From contig CM055097.1 in the NCBI GenBank assembly GCA_029204225.1, positions 42,634,858 to 42,698,857 on the forward strand: 64,000 nucleotides of DNA, written 5' to 3'. Both the position numbers and the translations under genes were made by a program. The stretch is from Diphasiastrum complanatum. Lineage: Eukaryota > Streptophyta > Lycopodiopsida > Lycopodiales > Lycopodiaceae. Below are positions 1 to 10,956 of this stretch, piece by piece. A model generated the notes under the pieces. That model did not search any database and had not been told where the DNA came from. It worked only from the letters and a program-made list of their open reading frames with translations. Each line of letters begins with the position of its first letter. Within the stretch, counting starts at the first letter, position 1.

Positions 1-540
1 CATGGTCCAAATCAGCCGCTAAATAAAGTTTTGGGAGATGTAGATACTGATTTTCATATCATCAAACAATTGAATTTTCAATTTAAGTTTTCCATGAAAT
101 AATTTTGCTTGTTTCACTTGAAATATGTTACTTTCATGACAGGGGGCATAATGCATGAAAACCAAATATAGTAACTTCTGCTAACGTACATTGGTATGAA
201 TAGCATTGATTTGAAGAAAGTTCAAAATGTAGCTATTTTCACCATAGCTAGAAGTTACTTGAGACCTTAGGCTAGCTACTGCATCTCTTAGACTCGGTTA
301 TGGTGCATACATGCTTAGTCTACATCCTCAAATTGGTGAAATACACTTACCTTGTCAAGTAGATGCGAAGAATGCAGCTTTTGGTGTCAAACTGCTCATT
401 TGATTTAATCGTGTTGAAGAAATGGGAGAAATGGGATAGTCCAATCATACCCAAAAGTGAGTTCCAACAACCGGCGGTGTCACACATTTTCATTTACAAA
501 TTCATGATTATATAGACAAATTTGAGTAGTCTTATTGAAT
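1..540. other. No gene recognised
   Basis: AT-rich sequence with no domain, repeat or RNA gene that I can recognise. A short minus-strand frame over about 350-493 ends at a GT-rich donor-like site, but it matches no family I know. Confidence 0.5.
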
Positions 541-646
541 GAGTCCAGTCAACTACTTGTACTCTTTCTGGCTGAGCAGGTCTCTTCTCTATCACACCCA
601 TTGTCAACTTGCTTGCATACAAATTATAGTCATAGATAATAATAGG

Positions 647-648
<2 letters not shown>

Positions 649-703
<55 letters not shown>

Positions 704-729
704 AGAAGAAGAAGAAGAAGAAGAAGAAA
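649..729. repeat. (GA)n/(AGA)n microsatellite forming a LINE tail
   Basis: A pure GA run passes into AGA triplets and then directly into AAACTTTATTAATG. Read on the minus strand, the LINE 3' end is CATTAATAAAGTTT followed by (TTC)n and (TC)n. The tract therefore sits where a poly-A tail would be for the adjacent minus-strand LINE. Confidence 0.85.
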
Positions 730-878
730 CTTTATTAATGTCTTTTCCATGCCAAAAGGCATATAAGATAGATAAAAGTACATGTCAAGTATGTGGTAAT
801 CATGGGAGCGTATGTCTCCAAGAAAAAACCATGCATAAAAGATGAACGGTGTATATCATGTCGTAGCAAGACCATCTC

Positions 879-1100
879 TCATATCATAAGTGCAACACAA
901 CGAGGGTCCTCATATGCAATGAGCGATCGAAGTGTAGTAGGGATGTCCCGAAATAGATAGTGGTATCTCCCTCTTATCGCATAATATATAGGGCATCTGA
1001 AGATGAAGTGCTCCTCGGACTCCACCTCATGTAAAGAACATAACAGGCATAATCTCTCCTCTCGTGGGGTACCCTGGAATCTACCGGTCTCAATAGCCAA
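879..1100 (-). pseudogene. LINE ORF2 C-terminal zinc finger (zf-RVT type)
   Basis: The frame shows CLLC, then EVESEEH, then FRCP, a C-x2-C...H-x4-C pattern typical of the zinc-binding tail of plant LINE ORF2. EDPRCVALMI follows and is also found in the copies at 12,300 and 8640. The domain is thought to help RNA binding during target-primed reverse transcription. Confidence 0.8.
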
Positions 1101-1469
1101 CTAATGTGAGGATACTCTGAACTGTCCCAAAGTGAAACGGAGACTATGTGATAATCCTGAGGTCAAATGTCAAGGTAGAACTGGAAAGCCAGCTGTATCC
1201 TGCTCCAAAAAGTGAACCCGGTAGTAATCAGGCTTAATCCCCAACTGACGTCGCCAAGTGCGATCAAGATATGCTCTGTATAAAAACCGTCTAATGTACT
1301 GGTGTGTACCCGAGGAGAGATCCATGATAGTGATACCAAATGCCTCCATGAGGAAATGTGATGCCTAAGAGAACCATGACAACCCGTATCCGTGAGCCTG
1401 AAGATGGTGGGAGGACATAAGTGCAATCCGTGTATACCTCTACTCTACATCAGGAAGTGCCTGAACTCT

Positions 1470-2427
1470 CTAGATGTATGTGATAAGCTGGAAGGCTGCC
1501 TCTATCTGGATAGGAGGGCTGGCAAACTCAGCAAGGATGATCTCATGTGGAACAGAAGGCTTCGCCCAAATCATGCGAGCTAACATGGCGGTCTGCAAGC
1601 ATGAAATGCTGGCCCAATGTGAAGAGGAGAGGCTTGTACACCATATCGCTGCTGCATACAAGGCTGAAGGGGTGATAATGATGTCAAAAATTCTACACTT
1701 ACTCGAGGCATCTCGAATGGACTTACGGAAACAAAATCTCTCTAACTGAGCAAGGGAAGAGTGACCTTTCTCGAGTCTAGAAGTAGCCGCCTGTCTCATA
1801 CTGAATGTAAGGCCAGTGAAGAGCACAGGTTTTCCATCAAAGATAAGCTCATGGCGCTGCATAAAAGCCCGAGAAGTGTTGAAGACCATGACTTTGGTCT
1901 TCGAGATTTCACCCCCAAGCCCCATCGGGTACAAAAGGTGTGTAAACAATCCAACTGTCGCTGTGATCCCTCTCTGGTGTGAGAGAGTAGTACCACATCA
2001 TCCGCCTAGAGGAGGATAGCAATCAGAATATCACCAAGCCTACAACCATCCCCGCCACACTGAGAAATGACCCTCTCCAACTCATCGATGTATAATCCAA
2101 AGAGAACTGGTGAAAGAGAGCACCCTTGCTTAACCCCATAGTACTCCAAATTTGCTCAAAAATGCCACTGCTATGACGAAAGCAGCCCAAAACCCTCTCA
2201 TAGAGAGCCATGACAGCTAGAATAATATCAGTCGAGAAGCCCAAGTCGCGGAGTCTCTGGATAAGCACTGAGTGTGGGACAGAGTCAAAGGCTTTCCTGA
2301 AGTCCACAAAACAATAGTAAACCTTCTCCTTCTTGTGCCTAGCTTCCTCAATAAGAGCTCGAAGTGTGAAGATATGATCAGTAGTGGAGTAATGAGCGCG
2401 GAAACCTGCCTGACTCAATGCATGCAA
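1470..2427 (-). pseudogene. LINE reverse-transcriptase fragments
   Basis: The frame at 2023-2427 reads SQAGFRAHYSTTDHIFTLR and then YYCFVDFRKAFDSVPH, the RT fingers/palm motif that includes one catalytic Asp (FVDFRKAFD). The YADD region is lost or scrambled near 2030-2140. The frame at 1470-1949 has the thumb region (KTKVMVFNTSRA, then PSVPHEIILAEFASPP). Several frames are needed, so this is a pseudogene. It is a clear homologue of the plus-strand LINE RTs at 4992-6251 and 10,823-12,250. Confidence 0.85.
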
Positions 2428-2436
2428 TCTCTTGAA

Positions 2437-2805
2437 CTATAACAGATACTCACCATATGTTGTAATAGGTCCTAGTCCGTCCTCAAAAATCCTGATGAAC
2501 CCCATTCTATCACTATCAAGGGCGTGAACTCGGAGCTGGTTTGTGGTATCATGGAACTTTGTCTGCCGTGAAGCGGTCCGGGCATTAAAATCCCCAGTGA
2601 GGAAGATATGCCCCCGCTCCGCAAATCTGATGATGTCCAATGAGAGGTCCAGGTAAGGTGATCCAACACCCTCAACAAAAGAAGAAGACTCCGGAGGAAA
2701 ATAGCAGGCAGCAATGGGAATGTCCCTGTCCAAACCAATATCCCGTCCTGTAATACGAATCCAGATATATCGTGCATGCTCATCGTGTCTGATAAACTCA
2801 ATCAT
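2437..2805 (-). pseudogene. LINE ORF2 endonuclease fragment
   Basis: The 122-residue reading frame contains LTGDFNAR, the aspartate/asparagine catalytic motif of the exonuclease-endonuclease-phosphatase fold used by LINEs to nick target DNA. The N-terminal catalytic glutamate and the C-terminal SDH motif are absent, so the fold is incomplete. The frame stops just before the RT fragment of the same element. Confidence 0.8.
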
Positions 2806-2812
2806 GGTTAGA

Positions 2813-3869
2813 CAACTACGTTCAGATCGTGGTGGTGAATATATTTCTACAGGAATTTCAAGAGTTTTGTACCAGCAATAACATTTTACATCAGTTTACG
2901 GTTGTGTCCACCCCTCAGCACAATGGTGTTGCAGAACGGCGAATCGAACTCTTGTTGAGGCAGCATGCTGCATGATGATTCATGCAAAATTACCTGCTAA
3001 ATTTTGGGCGGAAGCAATTAATACTGCCAATTACTTGCAGAATCATTCTTTACAATCTCTAGATAAGGAGAAAACTCCTTATGAATGTTGGACTGGGAAA
3101 AAGCCCAAGTTATCGCATGTTAAAAATTTTGGATGTCTAGCATATTTATTTGTTCCTAAAGTTAAACGAAATAAGCTAGATGATACTTCTATACCAGGAA
3201 TTCTAATTAGATATGATGTTATTTCAAATTATCATAGAATTTATGTTCCAACTAAAAAGAAATTTCATTTATCTAGAGATGTACGCTTTGATGAATCAAA
3301 GTTTATTGATGATCCTATATTCCAGAAAAAGGAAGAAGCAGATGTACCAGAATATGATGTTTTCAAATTAATTCATGCTACTCCAGAAGAGCAGCCTATT
3401 GTTCCAACTATGCATGAACCTCTTCTTGATGAATAAGAAGAAGAAGAAATCATTGAACATGCAGGTGCAGAAGAAGAAGAATTCGAAGATGAGGAGGCTG
3501 CTACATCACGGCCAAGGAGAGAAAGAAGAGAGCCAGTTCGCCTCCAAAGAGAATTTGGATATTTTGTGGAAGCTCCATCAACTTATGAAGAAGCCATGTA
3601 GAGCAAAGAACAAGATCAATGGCGCAAAGCTATGGATGAAGAGATGGAGTCCATGTATCAACACCAAGTTTGGAAGTTGCAGCCTTTACCACCAGGAAGA
3701 AAGGCCATAGATTGCAAATGGCTCTACAAGCTGAAATTTTCACTCGAAGGTGATATGACACGCTTCAAGGCTCGCCTTGTAGCTAAAGGTTATTCTCAAA
3801 AGTTTGGAGTTGATTATTTTGATACTTTTTCTCCCGTTGCAGGTATCACAAGATGCATACACTCCAACT
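2813..3869 (+). mobile_element. Ty1/copia pol fragment (integrase end to RT start)
   Basis: The plus strand reads LRSDRGGEY, the integrase core with the second catalytic Asp. MLPAKFWAEAINTANYLQN and the GCLAY region follow (frame 2972-3436), then the RT start with [11 protein letters not shown] and FDTFSPVA (frame 3632-3871). Residues between are broken by frameshifts. Integrase upstream of RT is the copia order. The fragment is bounded by LINE copy 1 on the left and LINE copy 2 on the right, so LTRs, gag, protease and most of RT/RNase H are missing. It would have made the pol polyprotein of a virus-like particle. Confidence 0.88.
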
Positions 3870-3874
3870 AACAA

Positions 3875-5008
3875 TTGCTCACTCTTGCAGAGACACACAA
3901 TCTTGCCATCTTGAATGGCCTCACACAGTGGCCTTCTTCATCAGCATATACATGTTATCCTCATGGTGGAGGACATAGTGTAGTTGACTACTTTATTGGA
4001 TCACCTGCCTTGATCCCTCACATATCTTATTTCTCCATTACACCTCCTACCATTTCCGATCACTCACTCTTACACCTCTCACTTGGTCACATAACTTCGC
4101 AAGTCCCATGCTCCTCTTTCACTCGTAAACGTGTTCCGTTTACCCACTCTGGACTTACAAAATATACCACAACCTTGTTCCAACTACTTACTAACTTCCC
4201 GTTCACGGCACCAGTTGACCAACAAGCCACGTTTCTCTCTACATCCCTTCTAACTGTTGCGTCCTCATCTTTCCCTACCAAGACGAAACCATCTCATAGA
4301 CGTGTCCACAACCGATGGTATGATGCAGAATGTCACTCCCTTCACAAGCATGTGGCATATGCCAAGTTACACTCCCCTGCACTACTCAAACAATGCCAGA
4401 AAGAATACCATAGAACCACCAGAACAAAGAAGATAACATACCTGCGATCATTTTGCCAAAAACTAATTGACTCTTTAGATTCCCCTTCCTCCTTTTTCTG
4501 GAAACACTTCACCAGACACTCTTCGACATTGGCCCCCATAGCCATTGAATCTTGGATTGAATATGCCACGAAACTATATACCGTAGACTCTCCTCCTACC
4601 TTACTGTCACCGAGACCTGCCCACTGCTCGCTTTTTACTCTAGACATGGTTGAAAACGCCATTAAACATGCCAAACTTCATAAAGCCACTGACTATGACT
4701 CTTTAAACGTAGACTTCCTAAAGCCCGTAGCACACCTCATCTCTCCCTACATTGCTCATGTTTTTAACATGGCTGTGATTTCTGGTTTTCCCACGGCATG
4801 GTGTACTAATATCCTTCATCCCATCCTCAAGGCAGGTGATCCCATGAGTGTAGAAAACTATCGCACCATCCTCTGGCTAAGATATATGGTTCTATATTAC
4901 AGACAATTACTAGATCTTTTGCTGAGACTGAGGAGTTACACGCTATGGGTGGTTCAGACCAGGATACTCTACCTCATATCAGATCTTCATTTTGAGATGC
5001 ATTATTGA
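3875..5008 (+). pseudogene. LINE ORF2: endonuclease tail plus RT N-terminal region
   Basis: The 377-residue frame begins with the last about 70 residues of the endonuclease, then a linker with RRVHNRWYDAECHSL, then RT N-terminal sequence (HKATDYDSLNVDFLKP; ILHPILKAGDPMSVENYRTI). The same segments occur in LINE copy 4. The frame is lost around residue 340, where the conserved region after YRTI should continue. It resumes in another frame at 4992, so a small indel broke the ORF. Confidence 0.85.
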
Positions 5009-6251
5009 GGAGGCTCGACATCAGAAACAGAGAGTTTATTGTTGCTTTGTGGGCTTTCGCAAAGCTTTTGACTCTGTTCCGAGACATCTCCTTTTCCAGA
5101 GGTTACTTTCACTTGGCTTTACAAAGGAGACTATTGCTGCGACCATTACTTTATATGAGCGAGTTTTGGCGCGCTTCAGAGACAGTAGTGGCTGGTCCTC
5201 TCAGATACATTCTACCATTGGAGTGAAGCGGGGCTGTCCCTTATCACCCACTCTCTTTGCACTATATATTGATGATCTCAAGCAGATTATTCATGAAGAA
5301 GGTGGAGAGGGCTGTCCTCTAGCAGACATTATTATCCCCATTCTATTATATGTTGATGATGTAGTTCTTCTCTCATCCTCTGTAGCTGGTTTACAGAGAC
5401 ACCTTTTTGCTTTACATCATTTTTGTCAGCTTTGGGGATTGATGGTTAACAGTAAGAAGACTAAGATTATGTTGTTCAACACTAATAGACAGCATGTGAG
5501 AGATGTGGTATTCTACTATGACGGGCTGGCGATTGAGATCGTGACCTCTTACACCTATTTGGGAGTCCTTTTCTCTGGTCCACTACTCACATTTCGACCA
5601 GCAGCCCTCACCAGGCTCCGTAAGGGGCATACCGCTCTTGTTCATATGGAGAGATTCTGTTCCACATACTATGTGCAGGACCCTGCTACCAGATGCTTAC
5701 TATTTTCTGCTACTGTATCCCCAGTTGTTTTATATTTTGCTGAGACTTGGTGCCCTGATTTAGCACGCGATACATGGAGGGATCTTACTCGCATCCAGAT
5801 TCTCATGCTCAGCAGGATGATCCGGGCTAAGCCCTCGGTGCCACATGATATCATACTAGCGGAGCCACATGATATCATACTAGCAAAGTTTGCTTCCCCT
5901 CCCTTAGTTATCGGTACTATGTTTCAGATCATTACCTTTCTTCACAGGGTATCAGATCTAGATACTTCCAGATACGTTATTGCTGCTCTCACTTCATCTC
6001 GTACCATTGCTGGACAGGGAGCCAAGCATTCTTGGTATAGCAGTGTCTCAGCCCTTCTTCAGACTTGGGGGTTATCTGCACTTGATCTTTCGAGCCGGAC
6101 CCATGCTTATATCAGACGGCAGATTTACCTAAGCTACATACGCACTATATGGTCACATCCCGATCCGGATAGGGTCAAGATACATTTTTATGGCACACAT
6201 CTATTACGGCTGGACGCTACGGGCATACCTATTGTCAAACTTCAAATCTGA
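4992..6251 (+). pseudogene. LINE ORF2: RT palm and thumb
   Basis: The 419-residue frame contains YCCFVGFRKAFDSVPRHLL, where the first catalytic Asp of FVDF is replaced by Gly. It then has GVKRGCPLSPTLFALYIDD and LLYVDDVVLL, the catalytic Asp pair with Val instead of the Ala seen in copy 4. A short in-frame duplication PHDIILAEPHDIILAKF lies near residue 280. Loss of the first Asp predicts a dead enzyme. Confidence 0.88.
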
Positions 6252-7615
6252 AACTTCACTTAAAACCTAGCTTATCCCGTGCGCAGCAATCCACAATGTC
6301 GATCCCTGTCGATTTCCCTGCATGTACAAACATCAGAGCACATGAAACATGGTGGAGCTGGCTACCTTGTCTCTTTGCTGCATAGATTATGATCAGGAAT
6401 GCCTCTCTCTAGGCTCACTATTTGCAGATGCATCTCCTAGCTCTACTTCTCTGTTAGCGTTTATTCTTCCTCTATTAGCGGCTACTTGACAGCGATTCTA
6501 CTTGACAGAGATTCAGCTTATCAACGGGTCTGCTATGACTTCTAGCGGCTGTCTCTGTGTACTGATTTCTTCTACAATATAGTGGTGATATAACAATTAG
6601 CTGAGACTCGGATATTCTATGGGTGTTCAAACAGCTACTGTTCGATACATAATCGGATTTACAATGGGCTCAGCCATAGATGGCTTCTTATCCGATCTGT
6701 CTGCAATATAATGGAAGTATGATGGTGTTGTACCCTCCTGTCAGAGGCACAACTACGACCTGATCTCGATCCTTAATTGACAATGGATGCTCAACTTGGA
6801 TTTACCTGTCAGGAACTCGATTTCCTACTGCTCTACAAACTGCTTCAGTTCTTTCTTTTTCCTAATCTACTCTACTCAAAGAACGGGGAATTAAACTAAT
6901 TCTACTCCTACTGAAATCATAGATTCGTCAACACAACTTTAACTAAACAGCTGGGAATCCTACAGAGTGCTTGCTACAGTTGTCACTCAACATTTGTAAC
7001 AAAAACTCCTCAGGGAGTCAAAACTAGGAAACATCATAAATCAGTGGAATAGTAGATCAATTTCCAAGTCCTACACATCTATTTGATGCTAATCCCAAAC
7101 CAATCCTTAAGAGAAGAAAGCATCAACAAGCACATTCATACATCAGTACCCAAACAAAAATGCATGAAGATGGAGCATGGAAGGAAATGCAAGTAGAATA
7201 ATCTTCAATTCAAAGAGCAACAGCATTTCAGTACATATTACATGCTTTGGAACTCGTGGTGGAGGCCTCTATCTATAGCCACGAGCTGTTGAACCCAATT
7301 ACAAATTATTTTGGAGTCCAACACTTGCAACTGAGTGAACCCCAATCTATAATGATTTGAGTTCCACCTCTTACTTGATAATAGGAGGCCTCTTTATTTA
7401 AAAAAACATAACTCAAATTGAGATAATCTAATTTGCTAGCTCCCACATGGCTATCCATCTTTCGAGATGTACCATGGAGCTCACAACTGTATATTTTAGC
7501 CTAGCACTAACAATTCTCATGCTCTCAGACTCGGCTCTCAACTTCATCTCTGCTAGAAGCCCTTTTGAGTGGAAAGGTTCTGCATCGACACCTCGGGGCA
7601 TGGCATCAGCTAACA
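6252..7615 (-). repeat. Probable 3' LTR region of a minus-strand LTR element (alpha)
   Basis: A purine-rich tract lies immediately to the right on the minus strand (7616-7630), followed by TGTTAGC, a typical LTR start, at 7615. The LTR therefore runs leftwards. A TATA-like GCTATAGATAGAGG lies on the minus strand near 7265-7280. The same PPT-plus-TGTTAGC arrangement occurs at 18,436. The left edge of the LTR is not resolved; the region from 6252 to about 6600 may belong to something else. No gene is seen in this 1.3-kb stretch. Confidence 0.55.
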
Positions 7616-7630
7616 TTATCCTCCCCCTAT
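7616..7630 (-). promoter_or_regulatory. Polypurine tract of LTR element alpha
   Basis: The minus strand reads ATAGGGGGAGGATAA directly before TGTTAGC. This is the plus-strand primer position of an LTR retroelement. Confidence 0.65.
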
Positions 7631-7754
7631 GGTGTTGCAGGTCCCACTGCATTGCTTCAGCTTCGACGTGTGGTTCTTGGAAAGGCATAGATCAATGTTG
7701 CCTACGTAAAACCAAGAACTTATTGGCTTCGTTGTTGCTTTTCTTGACAAAATT

Positions 7755-8591
7755 TCAAGGGTGCAGCAGCTTATCAGGATAGCCCTGTGTGACCGAGAGT
7801 CTCTTGCTTGCTCTTTTCAGCTTTCTTCTATCAAGAGATTTCTCGTAGCCGACCTTCTTTCCGATGGCTTCAAATGTGATGAATCTTGTCTTTGTGCCCA
7901 ACGGAATAGGGACTAGATACGACCTTATCCCAAGTATGAACTTACTTTCATACCACTTCTTGATCATCTGCACGTACTGACTGGAAGTAAATGCGGCTCG
8001 GAAATAAAGCCTGGCCATCATTAGATGTGCATCTTCTGATTGCAAAGGTTGATTTAGGTCCAGCTTTATGGGTGGTAGCCCCTTATCCCAGTAGCACTCC
8101 AATGTCATGAGAAAGGCTATGGATAAACAATAATCTGCACTTTCTTGGACTACAATATCTGCACTTCCTCTATAGGCGTATCCAAACTTTAGTAGCGCGT
8201 CTCAATACTTTACCACAGTTGAGCTTGAGTCAATTCCTGAAATAAAAGGCTAATTGATCTGTCGCTCGGCTGGTTTTGATTTCTTCCAAGGGTCTCTTCT
8301 CTTAATTGGTGCATAGTAGGGGTCGACCCTTTTCCAGCTTGGTGCCCTTAGGTACTCCTGAAGCTTCTCGTCACTATTAAGCATCATCACGATCCTCCAC
8401 GAGGGTTGTGGACGTAAGGCGTTCACGAGGCTGCTGAGCTTTGGATATTCTTCTGCAGTTACTTTCTTTGCCCCCCCTCGTTCTCCTTTCTTATAGGTCT
8501 TCTGGAATTCGTCAGACTCTTTCCGATCGTCGTACCGTCTCATTTCATCTTTCGTTGTCCAGTACATTATGAGATCAGAGGACGATACCAT
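7755..8591 (-). pseudogene. Unrecognised ORF next to the PPT of LTR element alpha
   Basis: One minus-strand frame of about 279 codons is open from ATG 8591 to the stop at 7755 apart from two in-frame stops near 8240 and 8190. Segments visible are SWRIVMMLNSDEKLQEYL, APSWKRVDPYYAPIKRRDP, ADYCLSIAFLMTLECYWD, LQSEDAHLMMARLYFRAAF and YVQMIKKWYESKF. A homologous, more damaged copy lies at 18,460-19,360, in the same position relative to a PPT and LTR. I do not recognise the family. The position just upstream of the 3' LTR suggests either the only protein (gag-like) of a non-autonomous element or an extra ORF after a lost pol. Its 5' side is cut by LINE copy 3. Confidence 0.7.
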
Positions 8592-8599
8592 TGTTTATA

Positions 8600-9132
8600 C
8601 AGAGATACTCCTCTCACGCTGAGATCCTTCCTCGAGTATCCAGACCCCAGATGTGTAGGTCTTTTTTTGAGAGAGATGTATACTCTACGAGCTTCACTTC
8701 TACCTACGCTCTCAGATATGGATCACAATCAGGCTCATATTACCCAGTTCTTCCAGAAGTGAGACAGAGAGGATATTGCAGTTGAGGATTTTGAAGTCCC
8801 CGTTCGAAGATCGAAGACACAGAGAGTTTCACACATTTCTGCTAGATCCAGTGCTACCCGGTCTTCACGTGCTTCCCGCCAGCCTACATCACGCTCCACT
8901 ACTACCATCACTCATTACTTTCAGCTCACTCGTAGCTAATCTCATCCGCAAAGCAGGTGGTTAAGCTCTTGCATTGTACCCTCACAAGCTGGTTAGAGAT
9001 AGAGAGATAGATACACTAGTACTTTTCTTTTCATTAGTAGATAAGTCCGTTATGGGGACAATGCTTCTCACGCTTGTACTCTCTTTTTTGTCTTATGTAC
9101 CTTTTGGTACCAAAAGATGTTAATATTAATTC

Positions 9133-9190
<58 letters not shown>
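8600..9190 (+). mobile_element. LINE copy 3: 5'-truncated 3' end
   Basis: The plus strand contains LTLRSFLEYPDPRCVG and LREM, matching the EDPRCVALMIREM segment at the end of LINE copies 1 and 4. A 3' UTR follows with TTATGTACCTTTTGGTACC, TTAATATTAATTCTAT and then (TC)n. Everything upstream is missing. It inserted next to the start of the unrecognised ORF at 8591. Confidence 0.75.
9136..9188. repeat. (TC)n microsatellite, LINE copy 3 tail
   Basis: A pure CT run of about 50 bp follows the LINE 3' UTR and is followed immediately by the proline-rich ORF1-like sequence of LINE copy 4. Two LINE copies therefore abut at this tract. Confidence 0.85.
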
Positions 9191-9893
9191 GAGATGGCGC
9201 CTAATCTGTAGTGGGTGTTCCTTCAGCTGTCTATGGCCAAAAAAGGGAAGGGGAGCCCACGCTCCCCCCCCCCCACGCACATCTGCCCATGTCCACGCTC
9301 CCTCAGCGTTGGCCCAACCTTCTCCTCCACCGATGGCCCCTCCTTCACCATCGCTGGTCTCGCTCACCACCTCTTCATCGCTGGTCCCTCCCTCCACATC
9401 GCTCACCACCTCATCTACCCCATCACTGGTCCAGCATCCCTCCACATCGCTGGTCCAGATCCCTCCCTCCACATCGCTGAATGCAGATTCACCCACCAGT
9501 GACCCCCTGTCCATCAGCGACCCCCCGTCCACCAGCGACCCCCTGTCCATCAGTGCTACTGACAACTTCCTCTCCATCAACGCTCCAGAATCTATCATCG
9601 CTGCCACTTCCCTCACATCGGTTGCTTTGAGCCATAGTGATGGTACTGCTGATACAGATGGAGTCGTACGTAGGGTGAAGATTGAGTCAGCGTTGCCTAC
9701 CAATCTAGTCCACACTCCCTGCCCTCCACCTGCTCACCCATCTTTCGTGATACCTGAGATTTATACACCTGCCAAGTCATTTGAACAATACATTCTTTCC
9801 TACATCGAGCAGATCAAACACGAATCCACCTCTCTACGAAAGGTGGGAAACCATGTTAACCGGGATTACTTCTTTGGAGGCAGCAATAAGTAA
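9191..9893 (+). pseudogene. LINE ORF1-like N-terminal segment
   Basis: The frame is open through 9117-9893. It is rich in Pro, Ser and Thr with short internal repeats such as STSLVQ and SISDPPSTSDPLSIS, probably from DNA-level duplication of CCATCGCTGGTC-like units. The last 70 residues (EIYTPAKSFEQYILSYIEQ) look like an ordinary folded segment. The protein would be the RNA-binding partner of ORF2. No zinc knuckle or RRM is visible in what remains. Confidence 0.5.
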
Positions 9894-10956
9894 TCAAGGA
9901 GAACCTACCAAGATTCAAGAATTGGAAGAGAAGATAGAGCAGCATAAAGCTGAGACGAAAACGTGGGCCTCTCTTTTCAAGGAAGATGTTCAGAAAGGTA
10001 CACCCTCCTTCAATCGAGTCATTTCAGCCACCATATCCGAAGAGCGAATGCGCGAGTACAAAACCCTGAATATAAGGGTCCGCGGAGTTGAAGACACCAA
10101 TGATCCAAAGACGGAAGCTTCTCCTGACTCATTTTCCCTATGCAGCTACTTTGGCAAACCAGTCTCTTTTTCTTGTCCGGACCCTGCATCCCTTGCTTTT
10201 CCATCCCCACGGCCCAAGCACTTACGACATAGACCGCATAACCCCTGGTATGACCACGAATGTAACCAACTTCATCTGAACTTGATTTATGCACGCTGCC
10301 ACCTCCCTCATCTTGCAAAGGACTTATCTCGTGTATATCGTAGAACCACCCGCAGAAAGAAAATTGCATATGAAATTTGCCAGGGGAAGAAGATGATGGA
10401 CCTTCTCTTTAGCTCCTCGTCGCGTTATTTTTGGCAAAAATTCCTCTCACGAGCACCTCCACCCCGGATCACAGATCTTAGCACATGGGTGATCTATGCC
10501 ACATCGTTGTACACTGTACCTGATACTCCTCCACTTCCCACACACCCATACACATGTACCTCTAATATATTCTCTCTGGACATAGTAGAAGAGGCCATCG
10601 ACCGGTTAAACCTACATAAGGCCAAAGACATTGATGAGCTAAAGGCTGAACTCTTGAAGCAGGCCGTTGACATCCTCTCACCCTTTCTCTCTTTCCTATT
10701 TAACCGCACTATTACATCTGGTTTCCCCTCCCCTTGGTCCACAAACCTTATTTATCCTATCCATAAAGGCGGTGATCCCATGAAAACCGACAACTATCGT
10801 ACCATCATGATCAGCCACCTCTTTGCCAAGGTCTATGGTTCTATTCTTCAGTCAGAGATCAGTACAGAGATGGATACTAAAGCACTGCATGCCAGCTGGT
10901 TTCAGACCAGGATATACTACATCCGATCATATTTTCACCTTGAGAGCCATCGTTGA
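9781..10956 (+). pseudogene. LINE ORF1/ORF2 fusion with endonuclease deleted
   Basis: The 391-residue frame begins with a helical stretch (QELEEKIEQHKAETKTW) and ERMREYKTLNIRVRGVED, resembling an ORF1 coiled coil and the start of its RNA-binding domain. Near residue 115 it switches to the ORF2 pre-RT region (HNPWYDHECNQLHLN, then DELKAELLKQAVDIL, and IHKGGDPMKTDNYRTIM). The endonuclease is missing with the frame kept open. Compare copy 2, where the same ORF2 segment is preceded by the endonuclease tail. Confidence 0.75.

Larger units (their letters stand above)
730..2812 (-). mobile_element. Degenerate non-LTR retrotransposon (LINE), copy 1
   Basis: In transcription order the minus strand carries an apurinic-type endonuclease fragment (2437-2805), reverse-transcriptase fragments (1470-2427) and a C-terminal zinc-finger segment (879-1100), ending at the microsatellite near 730. 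Frames are broken by stops and shifts. The end of the endonuclease and the beginning of the RT are missing, because GDFNAR-containing sequence runs almost directly into mid-RT sequence near 2430. The right edge abuts a copia integrase at about 2812, so the LINE probably inserted into that copia. The order EN-RT-zinc finger is that of plant L1-type ORF2; no functional product is expected. Confidence 0.85.
3870..6251 (+). mobile_element. Degenerate LINE, copy 2
   Basis: This copy is 5'-truncated. It begins in the C-terminal part of the endonuclease (VVDYFIGSPALI, then ISDHSLLHLSL with the catalytic SDH). It continues through an RT whose frame shifts near 4990, and ends in the thumb/connection region before the zinc finger. 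No typical 3' tail is seen; homology stops near 6250 where LTR-like sequence begins. It interrupts the copia RT at about 3870. Confidence 0.85.

Noticed and set aside
350-493. Minus-strand frame of about 46 codons ending at a GTAAGT donor-like site
   Set aside because: No family match and no partner exon; a frame of this size is expected by chance.
539-766. 75-codon frame with an Arg/Glu repeat
   Set aside because: It is the translation of the (GA)n/(AGA)n microsatellite; the flanks are not protein-like.
7428-7688. 86-codon minus frame
   Set aside because: It crosses the PPT and LTR start of element alpha, so it is not a gene.
9211-9502. Overlapping plus frames of 89 and 95 codons
   Set aside because: Alternative frames of the Pro/Ser/Thr-rich LINE segment; the longer frame to 9893 is the better candidate.
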